Positions 13,015 through 24,900 of a stretch of 64,000 bases of DNA are shown here, in pieces. Source of the DNA: Sesamum alatum (Eukaryota; Streptophyta; Magnoliopsida; Lamiales; Pedaliaceae); NCBI GenBank assembly GCA_034509735.1, contig JACGWO010000005.1:9627692-9691691 (forward strand). Direction: 5' to 3'. Each line of letters begins with the position of its first letter. Positions within the stretch are counted from its first letter, which is position 1. The position numbers and the translations under genes were made by a program. The notes below the pieces were generated by a model. It did not search any database. It saw only the letters and a program-made list of their open reading frames with translations, and was not told the DNA's origin.

Positions 13015-14428
13015 TTAGTTATATACACATATTTGAGTATGCCACGACACCGCAACATCAATTAAAGAACTTTCAATGACAGGCGACTCTACCGTAATAT
13101 TTATTGGTCTCAACTTGACGGACAAGTGACAACTACCCTCTTTTTCTTTTTTTTCTTCTCTTTTTCCTTCAACGGACAACTACCCTAACCATTCAAACAT
13201 CCCAAGGTTGTCTACAAGCCCACGCACTCCCAGGCTTGACATAAAAGTTTTTGAAGTAACCAATCAGGTCTTCTTACGAACTGTGATTGAGGTTGATGTT
13301 TTATGAATAAGTATAAAATTATAAATTTAAATTTTATTAAATATGTATATATTTATTTTATTTTATGTAAGTTTATTGTAACATGATATTTTTTTTATAA
13401 TTTGATTCATGTTAGTAAAAACTATATTGATGTATTGATCGATTTATTGTGATATTGATGTCATGCTGTAATTTGAGAAGTCATAGAATGTTTCTCCGAT
13501 GAATGCTAATTTTCTTGAAAAGTAGCGAAAACGTCTAGTAATTTAATCATTTATAGTTTAAATGTTAATGATTATCGACAAAATTCAAAAAAACAAAAAA
13601 CAAAAGATATCCGTCTATTCGACTTTATATAGCGGATTTTAGAGTTAAATGCAACAAACCGACTTTTAAAAATATTAATAAGTAAATGTACTTTCCTAAA
13701 AAAAAAAAAAAGGAAATAGGAAATCGCAACCGCTTGATACGGGAGAACGTGGGGTTCTTCCTAAAAATTTAGGGTTCCGTATTGACTTTTCTTTTGTTTA
13801 CGAGGATTTTTTTGTCGATTAGTACTTTTATAGAAGGAAAAAATACAATTAACCTATTTATATAGTATGAAATATTAGACTATTCATTTCCAATAAAGAA
13901 ACTACTATTTATGTCTTAGCAAAAGTGTAAATTTATAGTTAATACCCCATGCCCACTTCAGTGTGAAGGATCTTTTATAACACTTTAGTGTTATATACTT
14001 TATGTTATATGTATATTATATGGGACTCCATTTTTAAAATATAGCATAATTTAATTTATATTTTTAATCTTAAAAAGAACACGCCGAATCATATGTTAGT
14101 GCGACACCAACACATGACATACGTGCTAGATACATTAAAATTCTGGCATATGTGCTAGGTACATTTAAAGGCCAGAAGAAAAAGAAGAAGAAGAAGAAGA
14201 AAGAATAAGATAAATTACATCAACGCCCTTTAAATTTAAGTCTAATTACACAAACACTCTCTACTATTCTTAAAATTGAAATAATAATTCACATCAACGC
14301 CCTCTCAGAGATAACTTCATCCATTGTTAATCTAATTTATAGGGTTTAATATGCCTTGCTTCGCTCCACAACTTTATATGTTCTTTCTAGAAATTAAAAA
14401 AACAAGTCATAAACTTTATATTTATGAA
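13015..14428. other. Non-coding stretch
   Basis: No gene seen. Around 14,205-14,350 lies a half copy of the 'taaattacatcaacgcccttt / taattacacaaacactc' MITE subfamily without a matching right end. A short (AAG)n run is at about 14,176-14,200. Confidence 0.5.
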
Positions 14429-15924
14429 GGAAAAATGTCATATTTGGTCCTTTAAGTATGCGTTTAGAATCACTTTAGTCCCTCAAGTTCATTTTTTGAC
14501 TTTAGCATCCTTAAAGTTTAATTTTTGTTTCAAATTGGTCCCTCAGACCATTTTCCGGCAAAAATATGGCCGGATTTTGACTTTTTCAAAGGTAAAATAG
14601 TCAAAATTTTCACTTTCTCACTTTAGTCCCTTAAGTTTGTAAAAGTTTCAAATTAGTCCTTTCTTAGTATCCACATGTTGGAATTATCAGCACATAATAC
14701 AAATTTCATGTTCTTCACTCCACGCGTTAATTCTTTACACTTTTATGATATAACTTGAACGTTTTCTTATTTGCTTGTTGGCTTGTTGGAATTATTTAGT
14801 AATTAATAAAATATTTAATCAACTGTTCAACATGACCTAACATAATACAAACTTTTCAACACAATCCAATATAATACATAACCATCAAAACAAAGACTCA
14901 AGATACAAAAAGTGATTGAAAAGTTGAAAAATAACGCAAGAACTTGCATTTCGACATATGTTGGGGGCTCTAGATTTCAAGTAAGGGATGTAGTTTTGAG
15001 ACCTCTTTGTTGATGTAGTTTTCTCTTGTCTTCAGTACATTTATGTAGTTTCTATGGTGATCTTTTGAAGTTATTTGGATTAGTTTAAATATTTTGAACT
15101 ATTCTCAGTGTTTGATGGTTATATATTTTGAACTCTTTTCTAATTGACATGGTAGTAGTATTTGATCTGAATTTCAATTCTCTGCTAGCAAAAGTGGTTC
15201 TCCTTTAATTTGTTTGTTGGTTTGTTTTGGGCTAATTATGGTAAATGCATTTTATTCCTAGCCTAGATATCATTCCATTAAACTCGCATCAGGGAGTGCA
15301 CCTTTTTTCCATATACTCCATGTATTATGTTCTCATTTTATCACATACTTCTCTTGATAAACAACAATTCCTCTCAATCCAAGATGGTTGTTGCAATTCC
15401 TTGAACTGTTTGATGGTTGGCATATTTTGGACAGGTTTTTCTATCTTGAGTGTTTATTTTGATGGTTATGTATTATATTGGATTGTGTTGAGAAGTTGGA
15501 TTGTGTTGAGAAGTTGGATTGTGTTGAGAAGTTTGTGTTATGGTAGGTCATGTTGAACAATTGATTTAATATTGTATTTATCGAAATAATTCCAACAAGC
15601 CAACAAACAAATAAGAAAACGTCCAAGTTATGTCATAAAAGTGCAAAGAATTAACGCGTGGAGTGAAGAACATGGAATATTTTATTATGCGTTGATAATT
15701 CCGACACGTGGACACTAAGAAAGGACTAATTTAAATTTTTTACAAACTTAAGGGACTAAAGTGAGAAAGTGAAACTTAGATTGACTATTTTACCCTTGAA
15801 AATGGTCTGAGGGACCAATTTGAAATAAAAATTAAACTTTAAGGGTGCTAAAGTCAAAAAATGAACTTGAGGGATTAAAGTGATTCTAAACGCAAACTTA
15901 AGGGACTAAATATAACATTTGCCC
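14429..15924. mobile_element. Long-TIR Mutator-like element, 1.5 kb, perfect 9-bp duplication
   Basis: The first about 470 bp (from ggaaaaatgtcatatttgg) are the inverted complement of the last about 470 bp (ending ataacatttgccc). The flanks are an identical 9-bp duplication, atttatgaa (14420-14428 and 15925-15933). The pairing continues inwards to 'acataaccatcaaaa'. The unique middle (about 14,900-15,450) encodes no transposase, and frame 15245-15556 only reads through a small tandem repeat. A partial relative lies near 30,676-30,860. Confidence 0.85.
15478..15531. repeat. Three perfect 18-bp tandem units inside the right TIR
   Basis: ttggattgtgttgagaag occurs three times without change. The matching place in the left TIR (about 14,860-14,880) holds a single unit, cttttcaacacaatccaa. 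The expansion is therefore specific to the right arm. Confidence 0.9.
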
Positions 15925-16405
15925 ATTTATGAATTTTTCAAATGTGGAAATATGAGTCGAGGAAGGTATTCAGCTAAATTTATAAGCTCATATCTTATAA
16001 AATGGTTTTAAAGATTATTAGATATTATTTTAAAAATGAGTTTTTGAAGTATTAATTTGAATGAAATAAAATTATGGAGTTTGTAAGTAAGATATTAGCA
16101 TAATTGGCAAGCAATGACTCTAGAACTAATATGATCGACACAATTTATTAACGTCTTAATAATAAATTAGAAACTTCATACTTTTTTCTAAAATAGTTAA
16201 ACTTCTGAAATGATCTTATTTTTAAATGGCATGGATTTTGTTTTTAAAAAGATTGCCAAATACTCTGTCATATCTTATATACTTTAAAATATTTTTATAA
16301 CATACTTTTAAAAATTTGTAATTTCATCCAGACGCCCTCTAAGTATACAATAAATACTTCAGTTATATAGAATTGCTCAAGCCTGTATAAAAATTCTATG
16401 TATAT
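15925..16405. other. Non-coding AT-rich stretch
   Basis: Nothing recognised between the TIR element and the Copia LTR. Confidence 0.5.
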
Positions 16406-17676
16406 TATTGTAATTGACATTTTAATATGTTAATTGAAATAGTGCGTATCCCATATTGGAAAAATGAGGGATTGATATGAGCTTTGGGAAGTATATATTG
16501 AGATGTAGTTGTAGGAATTGAAACCTCTAACTTGTCCCACATTGAAAGTTTTTTGAAAAACAAATCTTCTTATATTAAGTCCAAACCTCAATTGGTGTTT
16601 CAAGTGTTATTGAGAAATGGAGTGAATTTGAAGAAACCCCACACGCGCCCCCAACCCGTTTCAGTCGGGCTCCTACATGGGCATTAAGGCGAATGTTTCA
16701 GTATCTATCTTTTTGTAGAAAGTGTGAAGTACTCTGGAATTTAAACCTGACAGTTTTTAAACGTTTTTAGTTACAATTTTTAAATGTTTTTTTTCGTTAC
16801 CAAACATTTTTTTTAAACAAATTTTCAAACATATCGTACGTCTTTGGTTCAAATTCGAATTAATGGTTGTTAATGGCTAAAGGCTCTATATAAAGAGTTC
16901 GCTGCAATAGAGAATATACACTCATACAACACTTACACAACATATATCCGTTTGTACGTTTGTCACTCTCTCCCTCAAGGTTTTGCTCAAACTTTTAGGT
17001 GACTGAATATTATTGGAGGAGAATTCTGACATAATGCAACACCAAAATTATGTATTGTCTTCTCCTAGAAGAAGTGACTATGTACCTGGTGCACTTGGAA
17101 CAGAGCGTCTAATTTCTTCAAGGCACACTACAAAAAAATTAATTTTTCGTTACACTATAAATGACCACCGGTCAAAAATTGTGGTAAATCAACGTTATTG
17201 ACCATGGCCAAATAAAACTAATCAAAAACCTAAATTTTGCCATGGTTAATCAATATTTGCCATAGTTTTTAGCCAGAACCATAACATTTGCCATGGTTTT
17301 GACTATAGCTAATATTTTGGCCACACTTACAGAAACAACGACTGATGGCCGTTGCAAAGTCATGGTTAGTTTGTATTCACCACGTTTTTTTTTTTTCTTT
17401 CGACCATAGTAATTAACCCTAGAAAAAAAAATCTTATTTTCTAGTGGCAAGTAGATTATATTATGTGATTCGGTTGAACAAGAGTTGTTACGATACAACT
17501 CTTATCCAGATAAGTTTACATTTGTATTTTTGTAAACAATATATCTAACTGTGTTTCGTATTTGTGTTCCTAAACGGTTTAAGTGGAAACTGATTTTTAC
17601 AAAACTGTAAATTTTGATTTTACCAATATCGTGATTCTTGATTTTTAAAGTATCGCCTTGAATATTATTTCCAACA
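16406..17676 (+). mobile_element. Left LTR of a Copia retrotransposon, carrying a CACTA MITE
   Basis: It aligns with 21,884-22,764: shared blocks include aattggtgttt, gcattaaggcgaat, 'tttaaacctgac' and 'cttggaac..gcgtctaatttctt'. It ends TTTCCAACA. Without the MITE it is about 950 bp. Its 3' quarter (about 17,500-17,620) is missing from the right LTR. The start is placed by alignment to the right LTR start TGTTGTAATTTG; the left copy reads TATTGTAATTGA, so the terminal TG is mutated. The flanks tatat and tatgc do not make a clean target duplication. Confidence 0.7.
17126..17446. mobile_element. CACTA MITE inserted in the LTR, 321 bp
   Basis: The ends are CACTACAAAAAAATTAATTT and the complement of CACTAGAAAATAAGA. 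The 3-bp duplication GCA is perfect (17123-17125, 17447-17449). The right LTR of the same element has the empty site: it reads straight from 'tctaatttctttaaaaca' to 'tattatattttgtgattcg'. The inside repeats 'ccatggc/taaccatgg' phrases, shared with the copy at 50,637. Confidence 0.9.
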
Positions 17677-17859
17677 ATCTTGAAGAAATTAGAATCCTTT
17701 GAAATGAATAAGTTTTTTAAAGAAAGGAAAGTCAATAATTTAAATTTGAATTCTAAAAAACATCGATAAAAGCAAGGCCACAGCAAAAAAAAAAAAAAAA
17801 AGAAACCAAAAATAAACAAACCGTACTGAAACTGTGAGTACATTGGACCTTGGGCCAAG

Positions 17860-20800
17860 GATTGTCCTACTAAAAAGGCCAATGCTGGGCAGACAACTGT
17901 CAATATAGTTGTTCGAGGTTCTAGAGATGCTAGCACCTCAAGAGCAACTGAAGGGTATGTCTCTATACAACCCGAACTTCTAACTATTTATAAACCTTTC
18001 GATTGGTTGATTGACATTGGAGCAAATGTGCACGCGTGTGATGATGAATTGCTCTTTCTATCTTATTAGGTCATCAATATGAAAAATAGTGAGTATGAGC
18101 AACTCGAGTACAACTGTAGCACTTGGGATAGGAAGCGTGTACCTGAAGTTTCCCTCATAGCGCATTTTGTCTTTAAAGAGGGTGCACCATGTCCCCACTG
18201 TTAGAAAAAAATTAGTTAGTGGTTCAATGTTCGTTGAAGGGTTGTGAGCTTACTTTTAAGTTCAATATATTTTAATTCAACAATTTTGTAGTTTTGTTGG
18301 CGAAAGCTATCTAGCCGTTGGTTTGTTTAAAATTCGTGTTTTGATTGTAATTTTAATAAAGTATCAATTTCTGATTCTATGGTGTTGAATGTTGAACCAT
18401 CTACTTTGTGGCATAATATGTTAGGTCATTTCAATTTAGGTTCTATCAAACGTATGATAAATCTTAATTTGATTCGAGTTATAGTGTGAACGAGGACACA
18501 AATGTTCTTTATGTGTAGAAACTAAACAAGTTAGGAAGCCTTATCATTCAGTAGATAGGAATTCATAAATACTTGAGTTTAGTACGCACGGACATTTATG
18601 AGTTTAATGGAATAATAACTAGGGACCACAAAAGATATTTTATCACCTTTATATAAGATTTAAGTTGATATTGTTATGTCTATCTCATAAGAAACATAAC
18701 TGAAGCCTTATAAAATCTTATGTTGTTTGAGAACGAAGTAGAAACTCAAACTGGTAAGGAACTTAAAAGACTATGGTCAGAAGGCGAGGAGAATATGAGT
18801 CGAGTGCATTTAGTGAATCTTGCCAGAATTTTGGCATTATTCATGAATAAACGCCTCCATATTCACCGTCCTCAAATGGAATAGCAAAATGGAAAAATAT
18901 AACTTCTAAGGACATGATCAACAGTCTGTTAATCACTTCCGGATTACCTAAGTATTTTTGGAGAAAGGCTTTGAGTACGACTTGCCATATTCTGAATAGA
19001 GTTCATCTGGAATATACGAGTACACCTTTTGAATTATGGAAAGGAAGGAAACCAAGCCTAACATACTTTCATGTGTGGGAGTGCATTGCAAAAGTGCTAG
19101 TCCCTGAATACAAGATAAAGAAGTTAGGTCCTAAAACTGTTGATGCAATGTTTCTAGGCTATGTAGAAACAAGCTATGCTCTATGATATTTAATTCTTAA
19201 ATCAGAAATTCCGAGTATAGAGGTTAACACAATAATTGAATTCCGTGATGCTACGTTCTTAGAAGATGCATTTCCTATTAAATTGGGAATACCTCAAAGT
19301 GTTTCTTTAGATTCTTCACTAACCTCCGCTTCTATTCTTGATCATGCAGAGAATATGAAAAATGTGAGGGTTGGTCCCAATATTTTGAGTCCAACTCTTG
19401 AGGAGTTAGACGAACCTAAACGGAGTAAGAGAGCTAGAATCATTAAGGATTTTGGAAGTGACTTTGTCACTTACAATATCGAGGACACTCCTGTAACCTT
19501 CAAAGATGCAATGCCTTTATCTAAAAAGCCAAGCATTGGGAGCTAGCTATTAAAAGTGAGATGGACTCCATAATCTCTAATGGAACAAGGGAATTAGTCG
19601 ATCTCCCTGTGGGGTGTACTATTATTGGATGTAAGTGGATTTTCAAAAAGAAATTGAAGTCTGATGAGACCATAGATAAGTTTAAAGCTAGGTTCGTGGC
19701 CAAGGTGTTTAAACAAATGGAGAGAGTAGATTATTTTGACACTTAATCCCCAATAGCTCGGTTGACTACTATCCGAATATTTATTGCGCTTGTGATGTAT
19801 ACATTGATTCACCAAATGGATATCAAAACTGCATTCATGCATGGTGAACTCGAAGAGAAAATATTCAAGGATCAACCTGAGAGATTTGTAGCTCATGGGA
19901 GCGAGCGGATGTTTGTAACAGTCACTTTATGGACTAAAACAAACACCCAAATAATGTCATGAAAAGTTTGATAAAACAATTCCATTTTTCGGCTTCAGTA
20001 TTAATGATAGTGACAAGTGTATCTACTATAAGGTTATAAAAAGTAATTGTATAATTCTATGCCTGTATGTAGATGATATTTTGTTAATAGGATCGAACTT
20101 AGAAATAATTACTAAAACCAAGTCGTTCTTGAAAGAGAAGTTTGAAATGAAGGATATGGATGAGGAAAATGAAATTCTTGGCATCAAGTTGATTCAGTCA
20201 ACTGATGGTATAACTATTTTTCAATCTCATTATGTTGATAAGATAATTGAGAAATTTGATTATAAAGAATATTGTAGAATTGCAAAGACACTAATTCTAT
20301 TTTTTGGCTTCAGTATTAATGATAATGACAAGTGTATCTACTGTAAGGTTAAAAAAGATAATTGTATAATTCTATGCCTGTATGTAGATGATATTTTGTT
20401 AACAGGATCGAACTTAGAAATATTTACTGAAACCAAGGCGTTCTTGAAAGAAAAGTTTGAAATGAAGGATATAGGTGAGGCAAATGTAATTCTTGGCATC
20501 AAGTTGATTCGGTCAACTGATGGTATAACTATTTTTTAATCTCATTATGTTGATAAGATAATTGAGAAATTTGATTATAACGAATATTGTAGAATCGCAA
20601 AGACACCATATGGTCCTTCTGTGTCTCTTTTCAAGAATGAAAGTGGTGTGTCAATTGCTCAACTACGGTATTCACAAATCGTTGGGATTTAGTAGTATTT
20701 AGCTAATGGCTCAAGGCTAAATGTATCCTTTTCCGTCTTGAAGCTTGCTTGATACACTAGTTGTCCTATAAGAACCTATTGTCGAGCTTTGGATAGGGTA

Positions 20801-21300
20801 CTTAGGTACCTTGAGGGCACAACAACATTGTCCATACATTGTGGCAGGTTCCCCGCAATGCTTGAGGGATATACTGATGCTAGCTGGATAGCTCAAAACT
20901 CGGGTAGCAATAGGTGTATAAGATATGTATTTACCTTAGGTGTAGGCACTGTCTCCTAGAAGTATACAAAACAGACTTTGATAACCGGTCTACTTTTGAA
21001 GCCTAGATATGTGCGTCGGACTTGACTGGGACAGAAGCGGAATGGTTGTACGTATTGTTACAATTTCCTATCTTAAGCCAACCTCTTCACCTATTGCAGT
21101 GCATTGTGATAGCCAAACCACAATTGCAAAGATAAGGAGTCATAAGTTCATTCAAAGAACCAAAAGACACATCCAAGTTAGAATCAAGTCTATATATAAG
21201 GAAGTCGGTGGTGTGCAGAGTTATCAGCATTGACTTTGTGGGCACAAAGAACAATGTGATCGATCCGTTGAGGAAAGGACTAGATTTGTCATTAGTACAA
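17860..21300 (+). pseudogene. Copia gag-pol polyprotein, decayed
   Basis: Protein remnants occur in Copia order on the + strand with many stops and shifts. The protease WLIDIGANVHACDD is at about 18,007-18,048, with D-I-G in place of the usual D-S/T-G. The GAG-pre-integrase box LWHNMLGHFNLGSIKR is at about 18,406-18,455. Integrase core and C-terminal part follow (18,580-19,190; FWRKALSTTCHILNRVHLE). The RT start (CKWIFKKKLKSDETIDKFKA; then QMDIKTAFMHGELEE) is at 19,561-19,960, the duplicated YVDD region at 19,978-20,607, and RNase H (YTDASWIAQNSGSN, later AVHCDSQTTIAKI and TKRHIQVRI) at 20,870-21,290. The order PR-IN-RT-RH defines Ty1/Copia. It cannot make active protein. Confidence 0.85.
19978..20607 (+). 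repeat. In-frame tandem duplication of the RT catalytic region
   Basis: Two 315-bp units (about 19,978-20,292 and 20,293-20,607) lie head to tail; 315 is exactly 105 codons. Each contains the Copia RT box LCLYVDDILL (about 20,059 and 20,374) and the following FEMKDM/I and LGIKLI boxes. The anchors ggcttcagta (19,991 and 20,306) set the period. The units differ by roughly 5% by eye. One frame (20,081-20,539) runs open across the junction. Confidence 0.9.
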
Positions 21301-21883
21301 AAATCATGATTGGTAATGGAACTGAAAACCCAACAATGATATATCTATGATAGCAACCCAATCTTCCAAATAGAGATCCCATGAAAAAGGTTCAATGTGG
21401 TATTAATAAGTCGTAAGGTATGTTTGAACATGTACATCTAGAGTGATACTTTGTATCTAGAGCCTATTCCTTGTAATTCTGGAAGGCATTGTAAACTACG
21501 TACTAGTAAAGTAAGAGTACAACTCTGAGTGGGGTCGAGTCTTTTAGACGACATGCAAGCAGTGCATCCGAGGAGATACCTAACTTAATGAAAGTAGTTG
21601 TTTGGCCACAACTAAGGAGTGAGTTTTCCTGAACGCATTCATGAAATAGGATCGGGGCACATGGCCTATAATGTCAACCCTAAATATCAATACATAGCTA
21701 GTAGCTTGTTGTTACTGACTAACATTGTCGCAACCACGGGCAAAAACTTAAGGCTTACTTCCATTTGTCCCGGTGTCAGCCGAAGTCAATGACTTAGATA
21801 ATGATTCAAACATAAATGTACCATTATTGAAACCGAGTTACGATAACTTGAGTAAATCCAAAATCTCTGTAATTGTGTGGGAT
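21300..21883 (+). other. Copia 3' untranslated interior
   Basis: Non-coding stretch between the RNase H end and the right LTR, usual for Copia elements. It ends in gtgtgggat just before the LTR, a short purine-rich tract in the expected PPT place. Confidence 0.5.
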
Positions 21884-22764
21884 TGTTGTAATTTGCATTT
21901 GGATATGTTAATTGAAACAACATTTTAATCTAATAAGTTGGATGCTAATCACAAGATTAATCATAGATTAGATTATAAATGAAAAATAATGTGTATTCCA
22001 CATTGGAGTATTGAGGGACTGATATGAGGTTTACGAAGTATATATTGAGATGGGGTTGTACGAGTTAAAATAACTCTAACTTATACCCACATTGGAAGTT
22101 CTTTGTAAAACGAATCTCCTTATATTAAGTTTAAACCTCAATTGGTGTTTTAAGTGTTACTGGATATTGGAGTGAACTTGTCCAAACTCCACGCGCGCGC
22201 TGCGCCACCGCCGGCCTTGCTCCAGCAGGCGACGGTATTAGGGCGAATATCTCAATATCTATCTTTTGCAGAAATTGTGAATTATTCCAGAATTTAAACC
22301 TGACTGTTTTAAACGTTTTGAGTTACAATTTTTAAACGCTTTTCCCGTTACCAAATTTTTTTGATCTTTTTTTATATAGTTTTTCAAACTTAACGTCTTC
22401 GGTCTAGATTCAAATTAATGGTTGTTAAAGACTAAGGGCTCTACGTAAAGAGCTAGCTGCAAAAGAGAACATACTTATACAACATACATATGTCTGGACA
22501 TTTCTCATTCTCTCCTCACGGTCTTGCTCAAACTTTTAGGTGACTGCGTATTGTTTGAGGAGAATTTTGACATATTGTAACATCAGAGTTCTGTGCCGTC
22601 TTATCCTAGAAGAAGTGATGGTGTTCCTGGTGCACTTGGAACGAGGCGTCTAATTTCTTTAAAACAAACATATTATATTTTGTGATTCGATTGAACAAGA
22701 ATTGTTATGATCAATAACGTAATTCTTGATTTTTAAAACATTGCCCTGATTATTATTTCCAACA
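21884..22764 (+). mobile_element. Right LTR of the Copia element
   Basis: Starts TGTTGTAATTTGCATTTGG and ends TTTCCAACA. It has a GC-rich stretch (ccacgcgcgcgctgcgccac) near 22,188 where the left LTR has a different version. It lacks the CACTA MITE and about 120 bp near its 3' end compared with the left LTR. It ends 435 bp before the KCS start codon. Confidence 0.75.
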
Positions 22765-23198
22765 TATGCTACACCGGATAACATTTTTTAGCATATACAT
22801 GTCGCGATTTCATTAATGTGTGCTCAATTTAAAATATATCACGTCACCTAAAAATTTAAACCAAGATGAATTTAATTATTATTATTGAGGGAAATAAATA
22901 AAATTGGTAAGCTTAATTTGCATGTATAGAGGAGGGCTGGCTAGCTATAGCACACAACATAAAACTCCAGCTAAGAGAGCGTTGTGTGACATGAAAGTTG
23001 TTCATTAAATCTCCTTACCTGCCTGCATTCATTGCTCTCTCACCCCTCATATCACCACATCTTTTATAAAGCTAGCAGATTCCCCTTCTGCTCCACCACC
23101 CTCTTCCTCATCCTCTCCTCCACCACCACCACCACCGCCGCTGCGCCGCCGCTTCTTTCTAAATCCCTGAAGTAAAAAGCAAGAAACAAGAAGAAAAG
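22765..23198 (+). promoter_or_regulatory. KCS6-like promoter and 5' leader
   Basis: A TATA box (ttttataaag, 23,062-23,071) lies 128-137 bp before the ATG. Downstream is a pyrimidine-rich, CCA-repeat leader (ctccaccaccaccaccaccg near 23,121), typical of plant 5' leaders. The whole unique upstream region is only about 300 bp before it meets the Copia LTR. I see no certain transcription-factor site. Confidence 0.6.
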
Positions 23199-24689
23199 AT
23201 GCCGGAAAATTTGCCGAGCTTCTCCAACTCCGTGAAGCTCAAGTACGTGAAACTGGGCTACCAATACCTCGTCAACCACATTCTCACCTTCTTGCTTATC
23301 CCAATCATCTTCGCAGTCGCCGTTGAAATCCTCCGGTTAGGGCCCGAGGAAATGCTGAATATCTGGAATTCTCTTCACTTCGACCTCGTCCAGGTCCTGT
23401 GCTCCTCCTTCCTCGTCATATTCATCGCCACCGTCTACTTCATGTCGAAGCCCCGAGCTATTTACCTCGTCGACTACGCCTGCTACAAAGCCCCCGTCAC
23501 TTGCCGGGTGCCTTTCTCCACTTTCATGGAGCATTCCAGGCTCATTCTCAAGGACAATCCCAAGAGTGTAGATTTCCAAATGCGCATTCTTGAAAGATCG
23601 GGCCTCGGCGAGGAGACATGTCTGCCGCCGGCGATTCATTATATTCCACCGACGCCGACGATGGAGGCCGCCAGGGGCGAAGCTGAGGTTGTGATCTTCT
23701 CCTGCATCGATTCCCTGATGCAGAAGACTGGAATCAAGCCCAAAGATATTGATATTCTTATAGTGAATTGCAGCCTGTTTTCTCCTACTCCGTCGCTTTC
23801 CGCCATGGTCGTGAACAAGTACAAGTTGAGAAGCAATATCAAGAGTTATAATCTTTCCGGCATGGGTTGCAGTGCCGGGTTGATTTCCATCGATTTGGCC
23901 AGGGATTTGCTCCAGGTTCATCCCAATTCAAACGCTCTTGTTATCAGCACTGAAATTATCACCCCGAATTACTACAAAGGGTCGGAGAGAGCCATGCTCC
24001 TCCCCAACTGCCTCTTCCGCATGGGCGGCGCCGCCATCCTCCTCTCAAACAAGAGTCGGGACAGCCGCCGCGCCAAGTACAAGCTAGTCCACGTCGTCCG
24101 AACCCACAAAGGCGCCGACGACAAGGCCTTCAAATGCGTGTACGAGCAAGAAGACCCGGAAGGAAAAGTAGGCATCAACCTGTCGAAAGACCTCATGGTG
24201 ATCGCCGGAGAGGCCCTGAAATCCAACATCACCACCATCGGGCCGCTAGTCCTTCCAGCGTCGGAGCAACTCCTGTTCCTCTTCACCCTAATCGGCCGGA
24301 AAATCTTCAACCCCAAGTGGAAACCTTACATTCCCGACTTCAAACAAGCATTCGAGCACTTCTGCATCCACGCCGGCGGCCGCGCTGTGATCGACGAGCT
24401 CCAGAAGAACCTCCAGCTCTCGGCGGAGCACGTCGAAGCGTCCCGGATGACCCTCCACCGGTTCGGAAACACATCTTCTTCTTCACTCTGGTACGAATTG
24501 GGGTACATTGAGGCTAAAGGAAGAATGAAGAAAGGTGACAGAGTTTGGCAGATTGCTTTCGGGAGTGGATTTAAGTGCAACAGCGCCGTCTGGAAATGCA
24601 ACCGGACGATCAAGACTCCGGTCGACGGGCCATGGCTGGACTGCATTGAGAGGTACCCGGTGCACATCCCAGAAATAGTGAAGCTCTGA
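23199..24689 (+). CDS. KCS6: 3-ketoacyl-CoA synthase, KCS6/CER6 (CUT1) type
   Basis: A 496-aa, intronless FAE1-type condensing enzyme. The family elongates very-long-chain acyl-CoAs with malonyl-CoA in the endoplasmic-reticulum elongase complex; the CER6 clade makes the C26+ chains used for cuticular wax. Two membrane segments lie near residues 27-46 and 62-83. The FAE1/chalcone-synthase-like domain follows with the catalytic triad visible: Cys224 (LSGMGCSAGL), His391 (FCIHAGGRAV) and Asn424 (RFGNTSSSSLWYE). Length and N-terminus (SVKLKYVKLGYQYLVNH) match the CER6 clade closely, as does the C-terminus (RYPVHIPEIVKL). The start lies in a good context (aagATGCC). GC content is far above the flanks. 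No stop, shift or missing active residue is seen, so it is probably functional; the distinction between KCS5 and KCS6 is not settled by sight. Confidence 0.95.
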   Translation: MPENLPSFSNSVKLKYVKLGYQYLVNHILTFLLIPIIFAVAVEILRLGPEEMLNIWNSLHFDLVQVLCSSFLVIFIATVYFMSKPRAIYLVDYACYKAPVTCRVPFSTFMEHSRLILKDNPKSVDFQMRILERSGLGEETCLPPAIHYIPPTPTMEAARGEAEVVIFSCIDSLMQKTGIKPKDIDILIVNCSLFSPTPSLSAMVVNKYKLRSNIKSYNLSGMGCSAGLISIDLARDLLQVHPNSNALVISTEIITPNYYKGSERAMLLPNCLFRMGGAAILLSNKSRDSRRAKYKLVHVVRTHKGADDKAFKCVYEQEDPEGKVGINLSKDLMVIAGEALKSNITTIGPLVLPASEQLLFLFTLIGRKIFNPKWKPYIPDFKQAFEHFCIHAGGRAVIDELQKNLQLSAEHVEASRMTLHRFGNTSSSSLWYELGYIEAKGRMKKGDRVWQIAFGSGFKCNSAVWKCNRTIKTPVDGPWLDCIERYPVHIPEIVKL

Positions 24690-24900
24690 TGATAATTCTG
24701 TTCAAACAAATAATAATATGTATTGATAAATTCATCAGTCACTCGTTATAATTTCTTGAATTGTTCACGTTTGATCTTGTGGGAATTCAGCTCTAATTTT
24801 CCATTTTGTTTGTGGGGTTTTTTCCTTTGGAAATTAATGTGTCTGGAAATATTCTGCATGCATTTACTCCTATTGGTTGCATGAGGTTACTTGCTGCAGT
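24690..24900 (+). terminator. Probable KCS 3' untranslated region
   Basis: AT-rich sequence after the TGA, with poly(A)-like signals AATAATAATATG (about 24,709) and a T/G-rich stretch near 24,805-24,830 (ttttgtttgtggggtttttt). The cleavage site is not determined. Confidence 0.4.

Noticed and set aside
15245..15556. 103-aa frame ending in repeated WIVLRS
   Set aside because: It only reads the 18-bp tandem units of a TIR element.
16401..22769. Target duplication of the Copia element
   Set aside because: The flanking tatat and tatgc agree in only three of five bases, and the left border is mutated.
23337..23921. Antisense 194-aa frame over the KCS gene, and other frames at 23,064-24,742
   Set aside because: They overlap a clear, full-length KCS frame; they are long only because of its GC-rich codon use and show no domain.
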